Positions 7,913 to 17,389 of a DNA stretch of 64,000 bases are shown one piece after another. Made by a program: the position numbers and the translations under genes. The DNA is from Chitinophaga sp. GTDB lineage: Bacteria > Bacteroidota > Bacteroidia > Chitinophagales > Chitinophagaceae. Numbering within the stretch: position 1 is the first letter of the stretch; every line of letters starts with the position of its first letter. The DNA is taken from contig NZ_JAFAIX010000009.1 in assembly GCF_019236475.1 (NCBI RefSeq), positions 248,001-312,000 on the forward strand. Reading direction: 5' to 3'. Below the pieces are notes generated by a model that searched no databases, had not been told where the DNA came from, and was given only the letters and a program-made list of their open reading frames with translations.

Positions 7913-9589
7913 TTATCGTCGTTTGGAAAAATTTATATTATAGAAGATCCCTAGCTGAAACCCTATCCAGGATTGATTATGCTCGGCTCCTCCAAGGTCA
8001 TAATTATTACTAATGGTATATAATGGGGTGATCGGATTCAGGTATTTTCTTAATGGATCTTCATCCATGATAGGAGCGCGCCGTTCCCCATTAATATAAT
8101 AAGTAGTCCGTAATAGAGAATAAGTAATCCCCAGTTGGAGGCTCCATTTCTCATTCAGTTGTTTTTCAGCGGTCAGTCCGATCCTGGAGTGCCTGGATTC
8201 GGCTTGCTTATGTAATCCCGCTGTATCATATCCCTTTTCCATCCTTCCAGTAGTTCCTGTAAGATGCAGGCGCCAGTCTTCCGAGAGTCCCACAGCTATT
8301 CCAGCGCCATAGCGGAAGCCTGCAGTTTTAAAATTGGTGTTCCAGGAGGCAATCCCATACAGAAAACGAAAGCCCCCTTGAATGGTAGTGTTGAAATAAA
8401 AAGTTTCATCTGCGGAGAAACCAGCTTTGATCACTGGGCTGAATAACGGCCTGGTACCCTCAGTTTGCACTCCGCCATTGCGTTGTAAACTTGGAAGCTG
8501 GATGTTGGGAAGGTGCACATTCGTAAGACCTTTCCATGCGGATCGCAAGAAAGATGTAGGTAGACGCGTAGTCGTCGGTGTTGTAACAGGCGCTTTATTA
8601 GATGACTTGGCGGCGGTTGCTGTTGATGTTGATGCTACTATGGTAGCTGTTGTAGATGGTGTAGATAGTGGCGTTATAGCTTCATCAGTTTCCTTTTTAT
8701 AAATGGTAGTATCCCTATGGTTGCCTCGGAAATTAAATGACAGACCACTAAAGTCCGGCCACTGTAGGGAAAATCCTGGTCGTGTGCCCGTTGACGTTAC
8801 CAGATAGTATCCTGGATCTGTATTCCGGCCTCCGATGTTGAATCCCGGTAGGCGTATATCTCTTAACGATATAGGAGAATAGTTAATGTGATACGTAGTA
8901 TCCGTATTGCGCTTCCCAAGGGAAAGTGTTGGACGTGTACCTTTCGTTCTTACTGAATCTACTTTATGATGGGCTGTATCAATTTTCTTCATCAAAACTT
9001 GCGGAGTGGTATCATTATCTTTCAGGATAGTATTGGGTACAACTGTATCTGCCAGCAACTTTCTTTCAATTACATCATTGACCTTTAGTGGTGGTGCTTT
9101 AGGTAATTGTTTATTTTTGTTGTCTTTCGTCTTGATGATAGATATCGTTGCCTTCGTAGAGAAAGCAGAGGTAGGAGAAGGAGGTACACCGTTTGCCACA
9201 GCCACTTTGCGGGGAGGATTATCTACAAAGATAATATGTGCTCCTAACACAGTATAATAGATACCCGTCTTTTCACGGATGGTACCCAGAAGATCGCCCA
9301 GCGACTGGCTACCTTTCTGTATATGTACGATTCTAGATGGTGGAAACTTATGGGTATTCAAGGAAAACCTGACGCCTGTTTGCCTGGTGATCAAATGAAC
9401 TAAGGAATCAAAACGGATATCCCCAACGGGCATGGTGATGCTCCTTTGTAGGTTTACAGCCCCATGCTGGGCAAATGTATCCTGGCATACTGCCAGCAAA
9501 ATGATGAATAAACTACCTGCTACAGCCTTATTAATTCTGCCCCTTACCACTGATATATATCGTGTTATTCTCCTGCCTGCATTCAACAT
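7913..9589 (-). CDS. STN-domain outer-membrane beta-barrel protein, likely target of the FecR/sigma pair
   Basis: The 558-residue protein has a signal-anchor region (about 20-40) and then an STN (secretin/TonB short N-terminal) domain at about 55-125. A long Ser/Thr-rich linker (130-380) follows, and the C-terminal 170 residues look like beta-barrel strands ending in FYNINFSKRR. STN domains of TonB-dependent transducers touch FecR to signal across the periplasm. Here STN is joined to a small barrel instead of a TonB-dependent receptor. The start at 9589 overlaps the FecR gene by 59 bases. The sigma-FecR-STN gene order suggests it is the sensor or target of the cassette. Confidence 0.7.
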   Translation of the reverse strand: MLNAGRRITRYISVVRGRINKAVAGSLFIILLAVCQDTFAQHGAVNLQRSITMPVGDIRFDSLVHLITRQTGVRFSLNTHKFPPSRIVHIQKGSQSLGDLLGTIREKTGIYYTVLGAHIIFVDNPPRKVAVANGVPPSPTSAFSTKATISIIKTKDNKNKQLPKAPPLKVNDVIERKLLADTVVPNTILKDNDTTPQVLMKKIDTAHHKVDSVRTKGTRPTLSLGKRNTDTTYHINYSPISLRDIRLPGFNIGGRNTDPGYYLVTSTGTRPGFSLQWPDFSGLSFNFRGNHRDTTIYKKETDEAITPLSTPSTTATIVASTSTATAAKSSNKAPVTTPTTTRLPTSFLRSAWKGLTNVHLPNIQLPSLQRNGGVQTEGTRPLFSPVIKAGFSADETFYFNTTIQGGFRFLYGIASWNTNFKTAGFRYGAGIAVGLSEDWRLHLTGTTGRMEKGYDTAGLHKQAESRHSRIGLTAEKQLNEKWSLQLGITYSLLRTTYYINGERRAPIMDEDPLRKYLNPITPLYTISNNYDLGGAEHNQSWIGFQLGIFYNINFSKRR

Positions 9590-10535
9590 TTAATGTAATT
9601 GAAATAACCTCTAAAATATATTGTAATGGATTATTTTCAAAAGGGCTACTCATCGTTCTGTTTTCAAGTTCCTTATTTTCGAATACAAAATTTACGTTAT
9701 AGGCCTTTCCCAGTTCGGTGGTCATGTCTTTCAATGTCGCATTTTCAAAATTGAAAACACGGGTAGCATAGCCCATAACGTTCATGTCAATTGTGTCCAT
9801 TACGGAGAACTGTTGGCTGCTAACCTGGAATACCCCTTTCTGGCCGGCTTTCACAGTAATATTGTTATTTCCTTTATACATCAGGATAGCGCCGGTTTTT
9901 ACAGTGGCTTCTATCTTGTTACTATCCTGGATCACATTGAAAGAAGTACCTAGTACTTTAATATGGATGTCGCCCGCCTGAATTACGAAAGGTTTTTGCG
10001 GATTGGTGGCTACATCAAACCAGGCTTGTCCATGGAGGGTGAGTGCCCGGTTACTATCATTGAATTGTTGGGTATATCTCAGTTGAGAGTGGCTGTTGAG
10101 CACTACTATGGAGTGGTCTGGCAAGGTATCGCGTAAAATTTCTGTGTTGGTTTGTTTCACCACCTCACTGATCATTTTATCAGCCGTCTTTTTATGGAAA
10201 AAAAAGTAAGCGGAAGTTACGCAAATCAATCCCAATACGGCAGCCGCAACATATTTAAACGGAAATGCATTTTTGATAGGATATACCTTTGCAGTGTCCT
10301 TATTTTTTATAAGACGTTGCCATTCCAACAGCGCCTGCTCTTTATCAGGGAGCTGGTAACCCGTTCCGGGAACAATACTTTCCCATATATCGGTCAATTC
10401 CTGGAACAAACGACGGTTTTCAGGAGTATCAGCAAGCCATTCGTCGATAGCCATTGCTTCTTCCGGAGAAGCATCGCCCGACAAATATTTGCCCAATAAC
10501 TCAATATCAACTGGAATATGGCTCCTGATGCTCAT
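9531..10535 (-). CDS. FecR-family anti-sigma factor
   Basis: This 334-residue protein has a cytoplasmic helical N-terminus (about 1-80, with LSGDASPEE and the conserved W of the anti-sigma region). One transmembrane helix follows at about 94-113, then a FecR domain (about 125-230) and a C-terminal DUF4974-like domain (about 265-332). It would bind the ECF sigma factor encoded just upstream and release it when its periplasmic part contacts an STN domain. It starts 24 bases after the sigma gene and overlaps the STN gene downstream, a typical Chitinophagaceae cassette. Confidence 0.92.
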   Translation of the reverse strand: MSIRSHIPVDIELLGKYLSGDASPEEAMAIDEWLADTPENRRLFQELTDIWESIVPGTGYQLPDKEQALLEWQRLIKNKDTAKVYPIKNAFPFKYVAAAVLGLICVTSAYFFFHKKTADKMISEVVKQTNTEILRDTLPDHSIVVLNSHSQLRYTQQFNDSNRALTLHGQAWFDVATNPQKPFVIQAGDIHIKVLGTSFNVIQDSNKIEATVKTGAILMYKGNNNITVKAGQKGVFQVSSQQFSVMDTIDMNVMGYATRVFNFENATLKDMTTELGKAYNVNFVFENKELENRTMSSPFENNPLQYILEVISITLNVECRQENNTIYISGKGQN

Positions 10536-10559
10536 TACTGTATAGAATTAATTCCCATA

Positions 10560-11117
10560 TTAAACATTAACGATAAAAAAACTGAATATAATTATCATGA
10601 TTCCTAAAAGCTTCTTACGCAAGGTTTTTAAGGCCTTACCTATCTGCGCTTCAACTGTTTTCACCGACAAACTCAACTCTGCGGCAATTTCCGAATACTT
10701 CTTCCCTTCAAACCTGCTTTTTGAAAAAATCAGTTTACACTGTGTCGGTAGATTTTCAATCTCTTGTAATATCTGGTTGCTTCTCTCTTTACTGATCAAA
10801 TCATTACCAGGATCATATAAGGGCTTATTATTCTCTGCTACATACTTCTCCTTTATCTTTTCATGTCTTTTCATATTCAGACATTGATGATAAACGGCTG
10901 TATATAGGTATGACTTCACCGATTGCTCCTCCTTCAATTCCGTTCTTTTCTCCCATAATTTGAGGAAAACAGCCTGCACAGCGTCCTTGGCTTCATCATT
11001 ATCCCTCAAAATCGTATAGGCATAACGGTGCAACACTTCAAAGTAAGCGTTAAAATATTGCACAACTACACCTCCATCCTGGTGTTGTTCCTCTTTTGCA
11101 GCTTTATGTAGATCCAA
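10560..11117 (-). CDS. RNA polymerase ECF sigma-70 factor, Bacteroidota FecI-like
   Basis: The 185-residue protein has sigma region 2 (about 20-90, with YAYTILRDNDEAKDAVQAVF) and region 4 (about 120-175, with the helix-turn-helix segment YSEIAAELSLSVKTVEAQI). A hydrophobic tail (LGIMIIIFSFFIVNV) closes it, unusual for sigma factors in general but common in this Bacteroidota subfamily. It is the first gene of the sigma-FecR-STN unit. It probably activates the operon itself and possibly distant polysaccharide-use genes, the latter being inference. Confidence 0.92.
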   Translation of the reverse strand: MDLHKAAKEEQHQDGGVVVQYFNAYFEVLHRYAYTILRDNDEAKDAVQAVFLKLWEKRTELKEEQSVKSYLYTAVYHQCLNMKRHEKIKEKYVAENNKPLYDPGNDLISKERSNQILQEIENLPTQCKLIFSKSRFEGKKYSEIAAELSLSVKTVEAQIGKALKTLRKKLLGIMIIIFSFFIVNV

Positions 11118-11268
11118 TTTTAAGCCCGGTTACTATTATTCACTTGCAAGTTATACAAATAATACACCTCAGTTATCGAAAACCCTTATGTCCTCCGGAA
11201 AAAATATTTTCTTATCCGGACATAAGGGTAAAGGGCGTATGAAGTGTACCATTAGAAAGCAATGAAAT

Positions 11269-12477
11269 ATGAAACGGAAGACACCTATCTTGTTATGCAT
11301 GTTGATGACGGTCACACTATTCAACATGATGTCCTGTAGCAAAAAAGACGCAGCGGCACCCTCAAAAGATCAGCCAGGTCCTTCACCGGATGGCAACGGT
11401 GGTAGTACTAGCGCTCCTCATTTACCAACGCAATTATATGATTATGTAAATACCATTAATGGTATGCCGTCTTATATACGGAATTTTGTAAACAGCACTC
11501 CGGAGGTAGACAATATGCCGAAAGACAATGCTATCACCAATGCCGGAGCTACTTTGGGCCGTGTATTGTTTTATGATAAACAGTTATCCGTAAACAATAC
11601 AATCGCTTGCGCCTCTTGTCATCTGCAAAAAAATGCTTTCTCCGATCCAGTGGCTTTCTCAAAAGGATTTGAAGGCAAAACGACCCGCCGTAATTCAATG
11701 GCCTTAGTGAATGTAAGGTTCACCGCGGAGAAAGCTATGTTTTGGGATATGCGTGCCGCTAGCCTGGAGGCACAAACATTAATGCCTATACAGGATCATA
11801 TTGAAATGGGGATGCCATCTCTCGCCGAATTGGAAACGAAGCTGAAAAAAGTGGATTTTTATGCGCCATTGTTCAAGGCGGCTTTCGGCAATGAAGATAT
11901 CACATCCGACAAAATATCTAAGGCTTTATCACAGTTCGTGCGTTCTATCGTATCATTCAATTCTAAGTATGACCAGGGACTGAATAATAATTTTGCGAAT
12001 TTCACGCCACAGGAAAAGAAGGGCCTATCCTTATTCCAGCAGAAGTTCTGTGGAGAATGTCATAATGATCTGGGTCACTCAGGTTTTGATCAATTCCCCA
12101 CAATGTTGATAGTGGAGAATTCTGGCCGCAACACGGGTTTTGGCTCCAACAACGGACTGGATGAGAAGTATACAGATAATGGCATTGGTGAGATTACTGG
12201 GCAGGCAAAGGATCAGGCTACCTTTAAAATTCCCACTTTGCGGAATGTGGCCTTAACTGCTCCTTATATGCATGATGGCCGGTTTGCGACATTAGATGCT
12301 GTACTCAATCATTACTCGCATGGTATTAAACCTGGGCCCAATACAGGTGTGCAGCTCCATAATGGTCCTATCAATTTAACAACACAAGAGCAACAAGATA
12401 TCATTGCATTCCTGAATACACTTACTGACCAGTCACTTATTACGGATCCAAAATACTCAGATCCATTCCACAGTTGA
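11269..12477 (+). CDS. Di-haem cytochrome c peroxidase-like lipoprotein (MauG/CcpA family)
   Basis: This 402-residue lipoprotein (lipobox Cys at residue 23) has two c-type haem sites, CASCH at 114-118 and CGECH at 261-265. The segment around 160-180 (FWDMRAASLEAQ...P) and the MHDGRF motif near the end are diagnostic for bacterial di-haem cytochrome c peroxidases. These periplasmic enzymes reduce hydrogen peroxide with electrons from small cytochromes; MauG relatives instead oxidise protein or small substrates. It is divergent from the sigma operon and stands alone. The exact substrate is unclear. Confidence 0.9.
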   Translation: MKRKTPILLCMLMTVTLFNMMSCSKKDAAAPSKDQPGPSPDGNGGSTSAPHLPTQLYDYVNTINGMPSYIRNFVNSTPEVDNMPKDNAITNAGATLGRVLFYDKQLSVNNTIACASCHLQKNAFSDPVAFSKGFEGKTTRRNSMALVNVRFTAEKAMFWDMRAASLEAQTLMPIQDHIEMGMPSLAELETKLKKVDFYAPLFKAAFGNEDITSDKISKALSQFVRSIVSFNSKYDQGLNNNFANFTPQEKKGLSLFQQKFCGECHNDLGHSGFDQFPTMLIVENSGRNTGFGSNNGLDEKYTDNGIGEITGQAKDQATFKIPTLRNVALTAPYMHDGRFATLDAVLNHYSHGIKPGPNTGVQLHNGPINLTTQEQQDIIAFLNTLTDQSLITDPKYSDPFHS

Positions 12478-12550
12478 GTAATAAATAGATCAAGTGGAAA
12501 GGTGTGGTTTGCTTGCCTATTACCGCTTTCCATTGCTATGGCGCTGTTTG

Positions 12551-12596
12551 CAACTACCATAAAAAAGGCGTTTGGCGGCGTCTTTTATGGTAGTTG
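12551..12596. terminator. Terminator/inverted repeat after the peroxidase gene
   Basis: A 14-bp perfect inverted repeat (arms CAACTACCATAAAA and its complement) surrounds a GC-rich centre with weaker pairing. It lies between the converging peroxidase gene and the minus-strand gene at 12616-13053. Confidence 0.6.
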
Positions 12597-12615
12597 CTGG
12601 TGTCTGGAGGCATCA

Positions 12616-13053
12616 TCATCCTGTCCTGTAGTCTTCGTCTTGATTTATCAAGTTTTGCTCCAGGTAGTTGACATCTCCTTTCAAGAAAGCCTGCACACAG
12701 GAGAGTGCAAACGGTGTATCCATACCATCCATTTGTGTGGCAAACCTGGGGTTGAGTACATCTTTCTTTTTAAAAAATCCTTTACGCTCCATTTTCGAAC
12801 GCATATATCCTATGCCAACACGGCCCCACAGACATCCGGAAATGCAAAGCGTTTCCTTTTCCCCGAGGTTATTTTGCCGGTTGATTTCGATAAAATAAAA
12901 TGGATTTTCAGGACTACTTCCACTAGCTTCGATCTGCTGGTAAAGACCTTCCCAGTCGATCTCCTGGTATAAGGCCATTGCTTTTTCACTATTGCAATCA
13001 GGATAAGCAATAGGGTTGCGGGTAAACGGAGATTGTACTTTTATTTCGTACAT
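12616..13053 (-). CDS. Hypothetical protein, 145 residues
   Basis: I do not recognise the family. The protein is soluble, mildly acidic, without signal peptide or membrane helix. It opens with MYEIKVQSPFTRNPIAYPD, contains FYFIEINRQNNLGEKET and an LGRVGIGYMRS-like central part, and ends in an acidic tail. Regular alternation of polar and hydrophobic residues suggests a compact alpha/beta fold. It is a single gene convergent with the peroxidase. The length and composition support a real gene, but no function can be given. Confidence 0.6.
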   Translation of the reverse strand: MYEIKVQSPFTRNPIAYPDCNSEKAMALYQEIDWEGLYQQIEASGSSPENPFYFIEINRQNNLGEKETLCISGCLWGRVGIGYMRSKMERKGFFKKKDVLNPRFATQMDGMDTPFALSCVQAFLKGDVNYLEQNLINQDEDYRTG

Positions 13054-13359
13054 AAACTACTTTTTCAAGAATACAGTTAAATATACGCCGTTCATCCAGG
13101 AACGGCGCCAAACAATAATAGGCAATATTTTTTATCCAAGGTTAATACTATTATTTATTTGCGAGCCCTCTTGTTAACCGTAATACTTGATAATTTCCAG
13201 GGACATCTTATTTTCAGCACGCTCCTTATAAAATTGTTGTCTGGAAAGGCTTACAGCGGGGATTACCCATTGTATTATGAAAATAGAAACTGTTGATCTT
13301 TCTCCTGACATTACCTTAGAATGGAACCTCGACTTAGTTTAAATAGTATTTTCATAGTT
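13054..13359. other. Intergenic region, no feature seen
   Basis: About 306 AT-rich bases lie between the divergent genes at 12616-13053 and 13360-14568. I see no hairpin, repeat or convincing small gene; promoters for both neighbours are presumed. Confidence 0.4.
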
Positions 13360-14568
13360 ATGAGATATCCCCTAATTTACCTAAGATTGATCCTTTGCGC
13401 CGTATTAGTAGCATTCCTGTTGCCATCTTGTACTACTGCAATTGTAAATCCCACAGAGAAACCAGATACTATCAGCATAACTTCGTATGCTCCAACTTCG
13501 GCTGGAGGTGGTGATACGATAGTAGTATATGGCCAAAATTTCCCTAAAGGAAAGTTGAAATTTAATATTTCCCTTAATGGATTTAACCTTGATATTATCT
13601 CATCTAGCAAGGATAGTTTATTGGCCATCGTACCCAGTATGGCCGGATCTGGTCCAATTGTAGTTGCTAGTGAAACGCAGACATTTACAGGACCTCGATT
13701 TACTTATAAGTATCTCGTTAATGTAACCACAGTAGCAGGTTCTGGACAGGCCGGAGCAGCCGATGGGACAGGTATAAATGCCAAATTTAATTGCCCTTGG
13801 GGAATTACTGCTGATACCAATGGGGACCTGTATATTGCCGATTGTTATAATCGCCTAATCCGTAAAGTATCAGGGGATTCACAACGGGTTTCCACCATGT
13901 CCATTCCCACATTTATGAATGGAAAGACTTTTGCTTCACCCTATAATATTACGCTGGACCGTATTGGGCATAATCTGTATGTGACTGATTTCAATAGGGA
14001 TTTGTTGAAAATATATGCGGATGGTAGTATGAATGTGATTTATACAAATGCCGACGCAGTAACCACAGGAATTGCGGTGGGGCCCGATGGTTTATTATAT
14101 TTGGGCGACAATATAAAAGGAACTATTCAAAAGCTGGATACCAGTGGAAACGTAATATCACTCTTTGCTTCTGGGCTTGTTACTCCACGTAATATTATCT
14201 TCGACAAAGATAGAAATCTTTATGTATCAGGACACCCCGAGAATATCTATAAGTTTACATCCGCCGGTGAACAGTCTCTTATTCAGATTGGACCTTTCAA
14301 TGGTTGGGAGATTGCAAGAGATGCCAGAGGCAATATCTATGCAGCAGACCATTTTAATAATACAGTGCGCATAATTGAGGCTTCAACAGGTGATAACTTT
14401 ATTATTGCAGATAGTGGGGCCGCCGCAGATATCGATGGACACGGGGTACAAGCATCATTTAATGGCCCGCAAGGATTGACAATAGATGACAAAGGCCAAC
14501 TTTATCTGACCACTTATAATTATAATTCCAAAGGGGGAAATAAAATTAGAAAAATTACCATAAAATAG
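13360..14568 (+). CDS. IPT/TIG-NHL repeat beta-propeller lipoprotein
   Basis: The start is taken at the ATG at 13360, because it places a lipoprotein signal (ending LLPSCTT) at the N-terminus; an upstream ATG at 13321 would bury it. After the Cys comes an IPT/TIG Ig-like domain (about 35-120, with ITSYAPTSAGGGDTIVVYG). Then come five or six NHL-type blades marked by DTNGDLYIADCYN, GPDGLLYLGDN, DARGNIYAADHFN and DDKGQLYL. Such Bacteroidota lipoproteins are surface-exposed and are thought to bind or process glycans, but no catalytic site is evident. It is a single-gene unit. Confidence 0.85.
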   Translation: MRYPLIYLRLILCAVLVAFLLPSCTTAIVNPTEKPDTISITSYAPTSAGGGDTIVVYGQNFPKGKLKFNISLNGFNLDIISSSKDSLLAIVPSMAGSGPIVVASETQTFTGPRFTYKYLVNVTTVAGSGQAGAADGTGINAKFNCPWGITADTNGDLYIADCYNRLIRKVSGDSQRVSTMSIPTFMNGKTFASPYNITLDRIGHNLYVTDFNRDLLKIYADGSMNVIYTNADAVTTGIAVGPDGLLYLGDNIKGTIQKLDTSGNVISLFASGLVTPRNIIFDKDRNLYVSGHPENIYKFTSAGEQSLIQIGPFNGWEIARDARGNIYAADHFNNTVRIIEASTGDNFIIADSGAAADIDGHGVQASFNGPQGLTIDDKGQLYLTTYNYNSKGGNKIRKITIK

Positions 14569-14699
14569 ATGGATATCCTACCGGAAAAGTATCCGATAAT
14601 GCGATAGATAGCAGCATGGAATAGCCGGAAAATTTGCCACTCAACAAGCATTTCAAGTCTTTCGCATAATTGGAATTTTAGCATTTTGATAATAAAAGG

Positions 14700-15263
14700 A
14701 TGCTTATCTTTATCAGTATGTTACGGATCATTTTTCTTGCTGCTGTTTTAATGTCTGGTTTGGCTGTAAAAGCGCAGACAGATTCCTCTTTCGGCGCGGT
14801 GAATCGCTGGGAATCGGCTTTTAATCGCCAGAAACCCATCAATGATACGAACCATATCCATTCAAAATGGTTTGTAACGAAGTATGCAGGCGTTTCTGTC
14901 GGCTTTGTAGCATTTAAGGGAGGAGGCGGTTCTTTCTTGTCAGTGCCCTTGTCGTTGCAATTGAATCGTCAGTTAACAAATAATCTGTTTGCTTTTGGCG
15001 CCGTATCAGCTACGCCTGCCGTTTTTCGTTCCAGCATGCCTTATCAGCCTATGATGAATAAGGGGAATAACTGGATGCAGCAAAACAACTTCTCTGCCTG
15101 GTCTGATGCTAAAATAGGAGTGATGTATATCAGTAATGACCGGACATTCTCTATTTCCGGAAGTGTTGGTGTGGGTAGAGGCACCTATAATGGTTATTCT
15201 CCATTCTACTCACCTATGTATGCGCCAGTACATGCTCCAGTAGGAGGGCATGGAGTGTGGTAG
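14700..15263 (+). CDS. Hypothetical secreted protein, probably small beta-barrel
   Basis: The 187-residue protein has a cleavable signal peptide (AVLMSGLAVKAQ). A second ATG at 14718 gives a more compact signal and may be the true start. The mature part contains alternating amphipathic strands (KYAGVSVGFVAFKGG, FLSVPLSLQLNRQL, RTFSISGSVGVGRG) as in small outer-membrane barrels, and ends in a Tyr/Pro/Ser/His-rich tail (YSPFYSPMYAPVHAPV). I do not recognise the family. It lies between the NHL protein and msrA, all on the same strand but with gaps over 80 bases. Confidence 0.6.
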   Translation: MLIFISMLRIIFLAAVLMSGLAVKAQTDSSFGAVNRWESAFNRQKPINDTNHIHSKWFVTKYAGVSVGFVAFKGGGGSFLSVPLSLQLNRQLTNNLFAFGAVSATPAVFRSSMPYQPMMNKGNNWMQQNNFSAWSDAKIGVMYISNDRTFSISGSVGVGRGTYNGYSPFYSPMYAPVHAPVGGHGVW

Positions 15264-15343
15264 TCATGAGTTGATATTTATTAGAGAACGTCGCGACGCA
15301 TATTGCATCAAAGTACTAACTTCATCAGGTAAAAGACTATATT

Positions 15344-15832
15344 ATGACCAGTGAAAAAGCCATTCTTGCCGGCGGTTGCTTCTGGGGAGTAGAAGAATTG
15401 ATCAGGCAGTTGCCAGGAGTAATTACTACCGTAGTAGGATATACGGGCGGTGATGTACCTAATGCTACCTACCGTAATCATGGTACACATGCAGAAGGTA
15501 TCGAAATAATCTTTAATCCCGAAATATTACCTTACCGGAAATTATTGGAATTTTTCTTCCAGATACACGACCCTACCACCCGCAACAGGCAAGGGAATGA
15601 TATCGGCACCAGCTATCGTTCTGCGATCTTCTACCTGGATGAACAACAGCATGAAACAGCCACTAAGCTGATTGCTGACCTGGAAGCCTCCGGAAAATGG
15701 CCTGGGAAAATTGTTACAACGGTAGTTCCAGCCGGCGATTTTTGGAATGCCGAAGAAGAACACCAGGATTATTTGCAGAAGCATCCCTTTGGATATACCT
15801 GCCATTACATTAGACCTGACTGGAAACTGTAA
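15344..15832 (+). CDS. msrA: Peptide-methionine (S)-S-oxide reductase
   Basis: The 162-residue protein is a short MsrA with the catalytic motif GGCFWG (Cys at residue 12) near the N-terminus. Other family signatures are VVGYTGG, Y..V..HGTHAE.IEI.F.P and F..HDPTT.N.QG.D.G..YRS. A second Cys in YTCHYIR near the C-terminus can act as resolving cysteine. It reduces methionine-S-sulfoxide in proteins and free methionine in the cytoplasm with thioredoxin as donor. It is followed by a terminator and appears monocistronic. Confidence 0.95.
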   Translation: MTSEKAILAGGCFWGVEELIRQLPGVITTVVGYTGGDVPNATYRNHGTHAEGIEIIFNPEILPYRKLLEFFFQIHDPTTRNRQGNDIGTSYRSAIFYLDEQQHETATKLIADLEASGKWPGKIVTTVVPAGDFWNAEEEHQDYLQKHPFGYTCHYIRPDWKL

Positions 15833-15873
15833 ATCCTGACGGACATTGCATTGTCGCTAACATTTATAAATAG

Positions 15874-15904
15874 AAAAGGTCATCTCTATTAGAGATGGCC
15901 TTTT
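15874..15904 (+). terminator. Terminator after msrA
   Basis: A 14-bp stem (AAAAGGTCATCTCT with one G-U pair) with a 3-nt loop is followed by a T-rich stretch, 42 bases after the msrA stop codon. Confidence 0.8.
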
Positions 15905-16022
15905 ACTTTATCTCCTAAACAGGATAAACCTCCCTCTCCCTTAGTAATTACCATGTATAAATATTAACATTTTATATCAACTACGGATTTCTAATTTGCC
16001 CCCTCCAAAAAAACAGTTCACT

Positions 16023-17294
16023 ATGTTTATGAAATCAAAGTTACTGCTAGCATCCCTACTACTGCTTACCTCACAGGCATTTTCCCAATACAGCGGATTT
16101 GCAGGCCTTAAATGGAAATTCAAAACAGAAGATAAAATCTTTACTTCTCCAGCCATCACAGGCAACTATATCTATATTGGCAGCACCGATGGAAATTTAT
16201 ATGCCATAGACAAAAGCAATGGGAATGAAATATGGCGATTTAAAGCACAAAGTCCCATCACAGCCTCTCCTCTTGAAGATAATGGCAAAATATATTTCGG
16301 TTGTCAGGATGGTAACTACTATGCCGTTGATACTCGAAAAGGCACACTGGCATGGAAATTCAGGACCAACGGAGAAAGAAGGATTGGCCGTATAGGCCTC
16401 TGGGGATTGGAACCCGCCGGCACCTATATGGAAGATGAATATGATCTCTATTTCTCTTCTCCCACTACGGACACGAATTCCGTTTATTTCGGCAGTAGCG
16501 ACAGTTGCCTCTATGCACTCAACAAAAACACAGGAAAACTCCAATGGAAATATAAAACCAATGGCCCTATTCATGCAGGCGTCTCCGTTAGCGACAACAA
16601 AGTAATCGCATGTAGCTGGGATACCTGGGTATATGCGCTGGATACCCGCAGTGGTAAAGAATCCTGGAAATTCAAAACAAAAGCAGATACCACCACTCAT
16701 TTAATGGAAGGCATGCAATCCGCTCCTGAGATAAAAAATGGTATCGTCTACATCAGTTGCAGAGATGCCAATCTCTATGCACTCCAGCTTAGCAATGGTC
16801 AGCTCAAATGGAACTACAACGCACGCAATGCCTGGATTGTAGGAAAATCTGTGGCAACAGACAAACTTGTCTATACTGGCACTTCAGATAGTTATCTCAT
16901 GCTTGCTATTGATACCAATACCGGCAAAGAAATATTCAGACATAAATGTGGTGGATACATTTTCGGAAGTCCTGCTATAAGTGGCAATACCCTCTGCTAT
17001 GGAGATTTTACAGGAACATTACATCTGCTGAACAGTACTACCGGTCAGCCACTGGATAAATTTACGACTCCTGGTCATCAGCAATACGGACCTACTGTAC
17101 TGGACACCTTAGGCAGAATAAAATACAAACATATTGCAGCCGGCAAAAATCTTTCTTTATATTCCACTAATATAGCAGTAATGAATGAACTGTACAAGTT
17201 GGGCCCACTTGCTGCAACGCCTGTTATTAAAGATGATGTGGTGTATGTAAACAGTGCTGATGGATACCTGTATGCAATTGCCCTGAAGAAATAA
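16023..17294 (+). CDS. PQQ-binding-like beta-propeller repeat protein, secreted
   Basis: The start at 16023 gives a clean signal peptide (KLLLASLLLLTSQAFSQ). Upstream in-frame codons are Pro/Lys-rich and unlikely to be translated; 16029 is the alternative start. The 423-residue protein has seven or eight PQQ-like (BamB-type) blades, each with a Y/F-A-x-D/N-x-x-x-G-x-x-x-W core, for example YAIDKSNGNEIWRF, YAVDTRKGTLAWKF and YALDTRSGKESWKF. No dehydrogenase catalytic domain accompanies the propeller, so a binding or scaffold role is likely. It is monocistronic. Confidence 0.85.
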   Translation: MFMKSKLLLASLLLLTSQAFSQYSGFAGLKWKFKTEDKIFTSPAITGNYIYIGSTDGNLYAIDKSNGNEIWRFKAQSPITASPLEDNGKIYFGCQDGNYYAVDTRKGTLAWKFRTNGERRIGRIGLWGLEPAGTYMEDEYDLYFSSPTTDTNSVYFGSSDSCLYALNKNTGKLQWKYKTNGPIHAGVSVSDNKVIACSWDTWVYALDTRSGKESWKFKTKADTTTHLMEGMQSAPEIKNGIVYISCRDANLYALQLSNGQLKWNYNARNAWIVGKSVATDKLVYTGTSDSYLMLAIDTNTGKEIFRHKCGGYIFGSPAISGNTLCYGDFTGTLHLLNSTTGQPLDKFTTPGHQQYGPTVLDTLGRIKYKHIAAGKNLSLYSTNIAVMNELYKLGPLAATPVIKDDVVYVNSADGYLYAIALKK

Positions 17295-17301
17295 TATTTT
17301 T

Positions 17302-17327
17302 ATTACCGGAGCGCAGGCTCCGGTAAT
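17302..17327 (+). terminator. Inverted repeat after the PQQ-propeller gene
   Basis: An 11-bp perfect stem (ATTACCGGAGC) with a 4-nt loop starts 8 bases after the stop codon. It lacks a strong T-run, so it is a weak terminator candidate. Confidence 0.45.
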
Positions 17328-17389
17328 GATTTAAAACGTATAGCCTTGCCAGTAAAGTATTGGGAAGTCCTTAAAAGCGAAAAGAGAAA

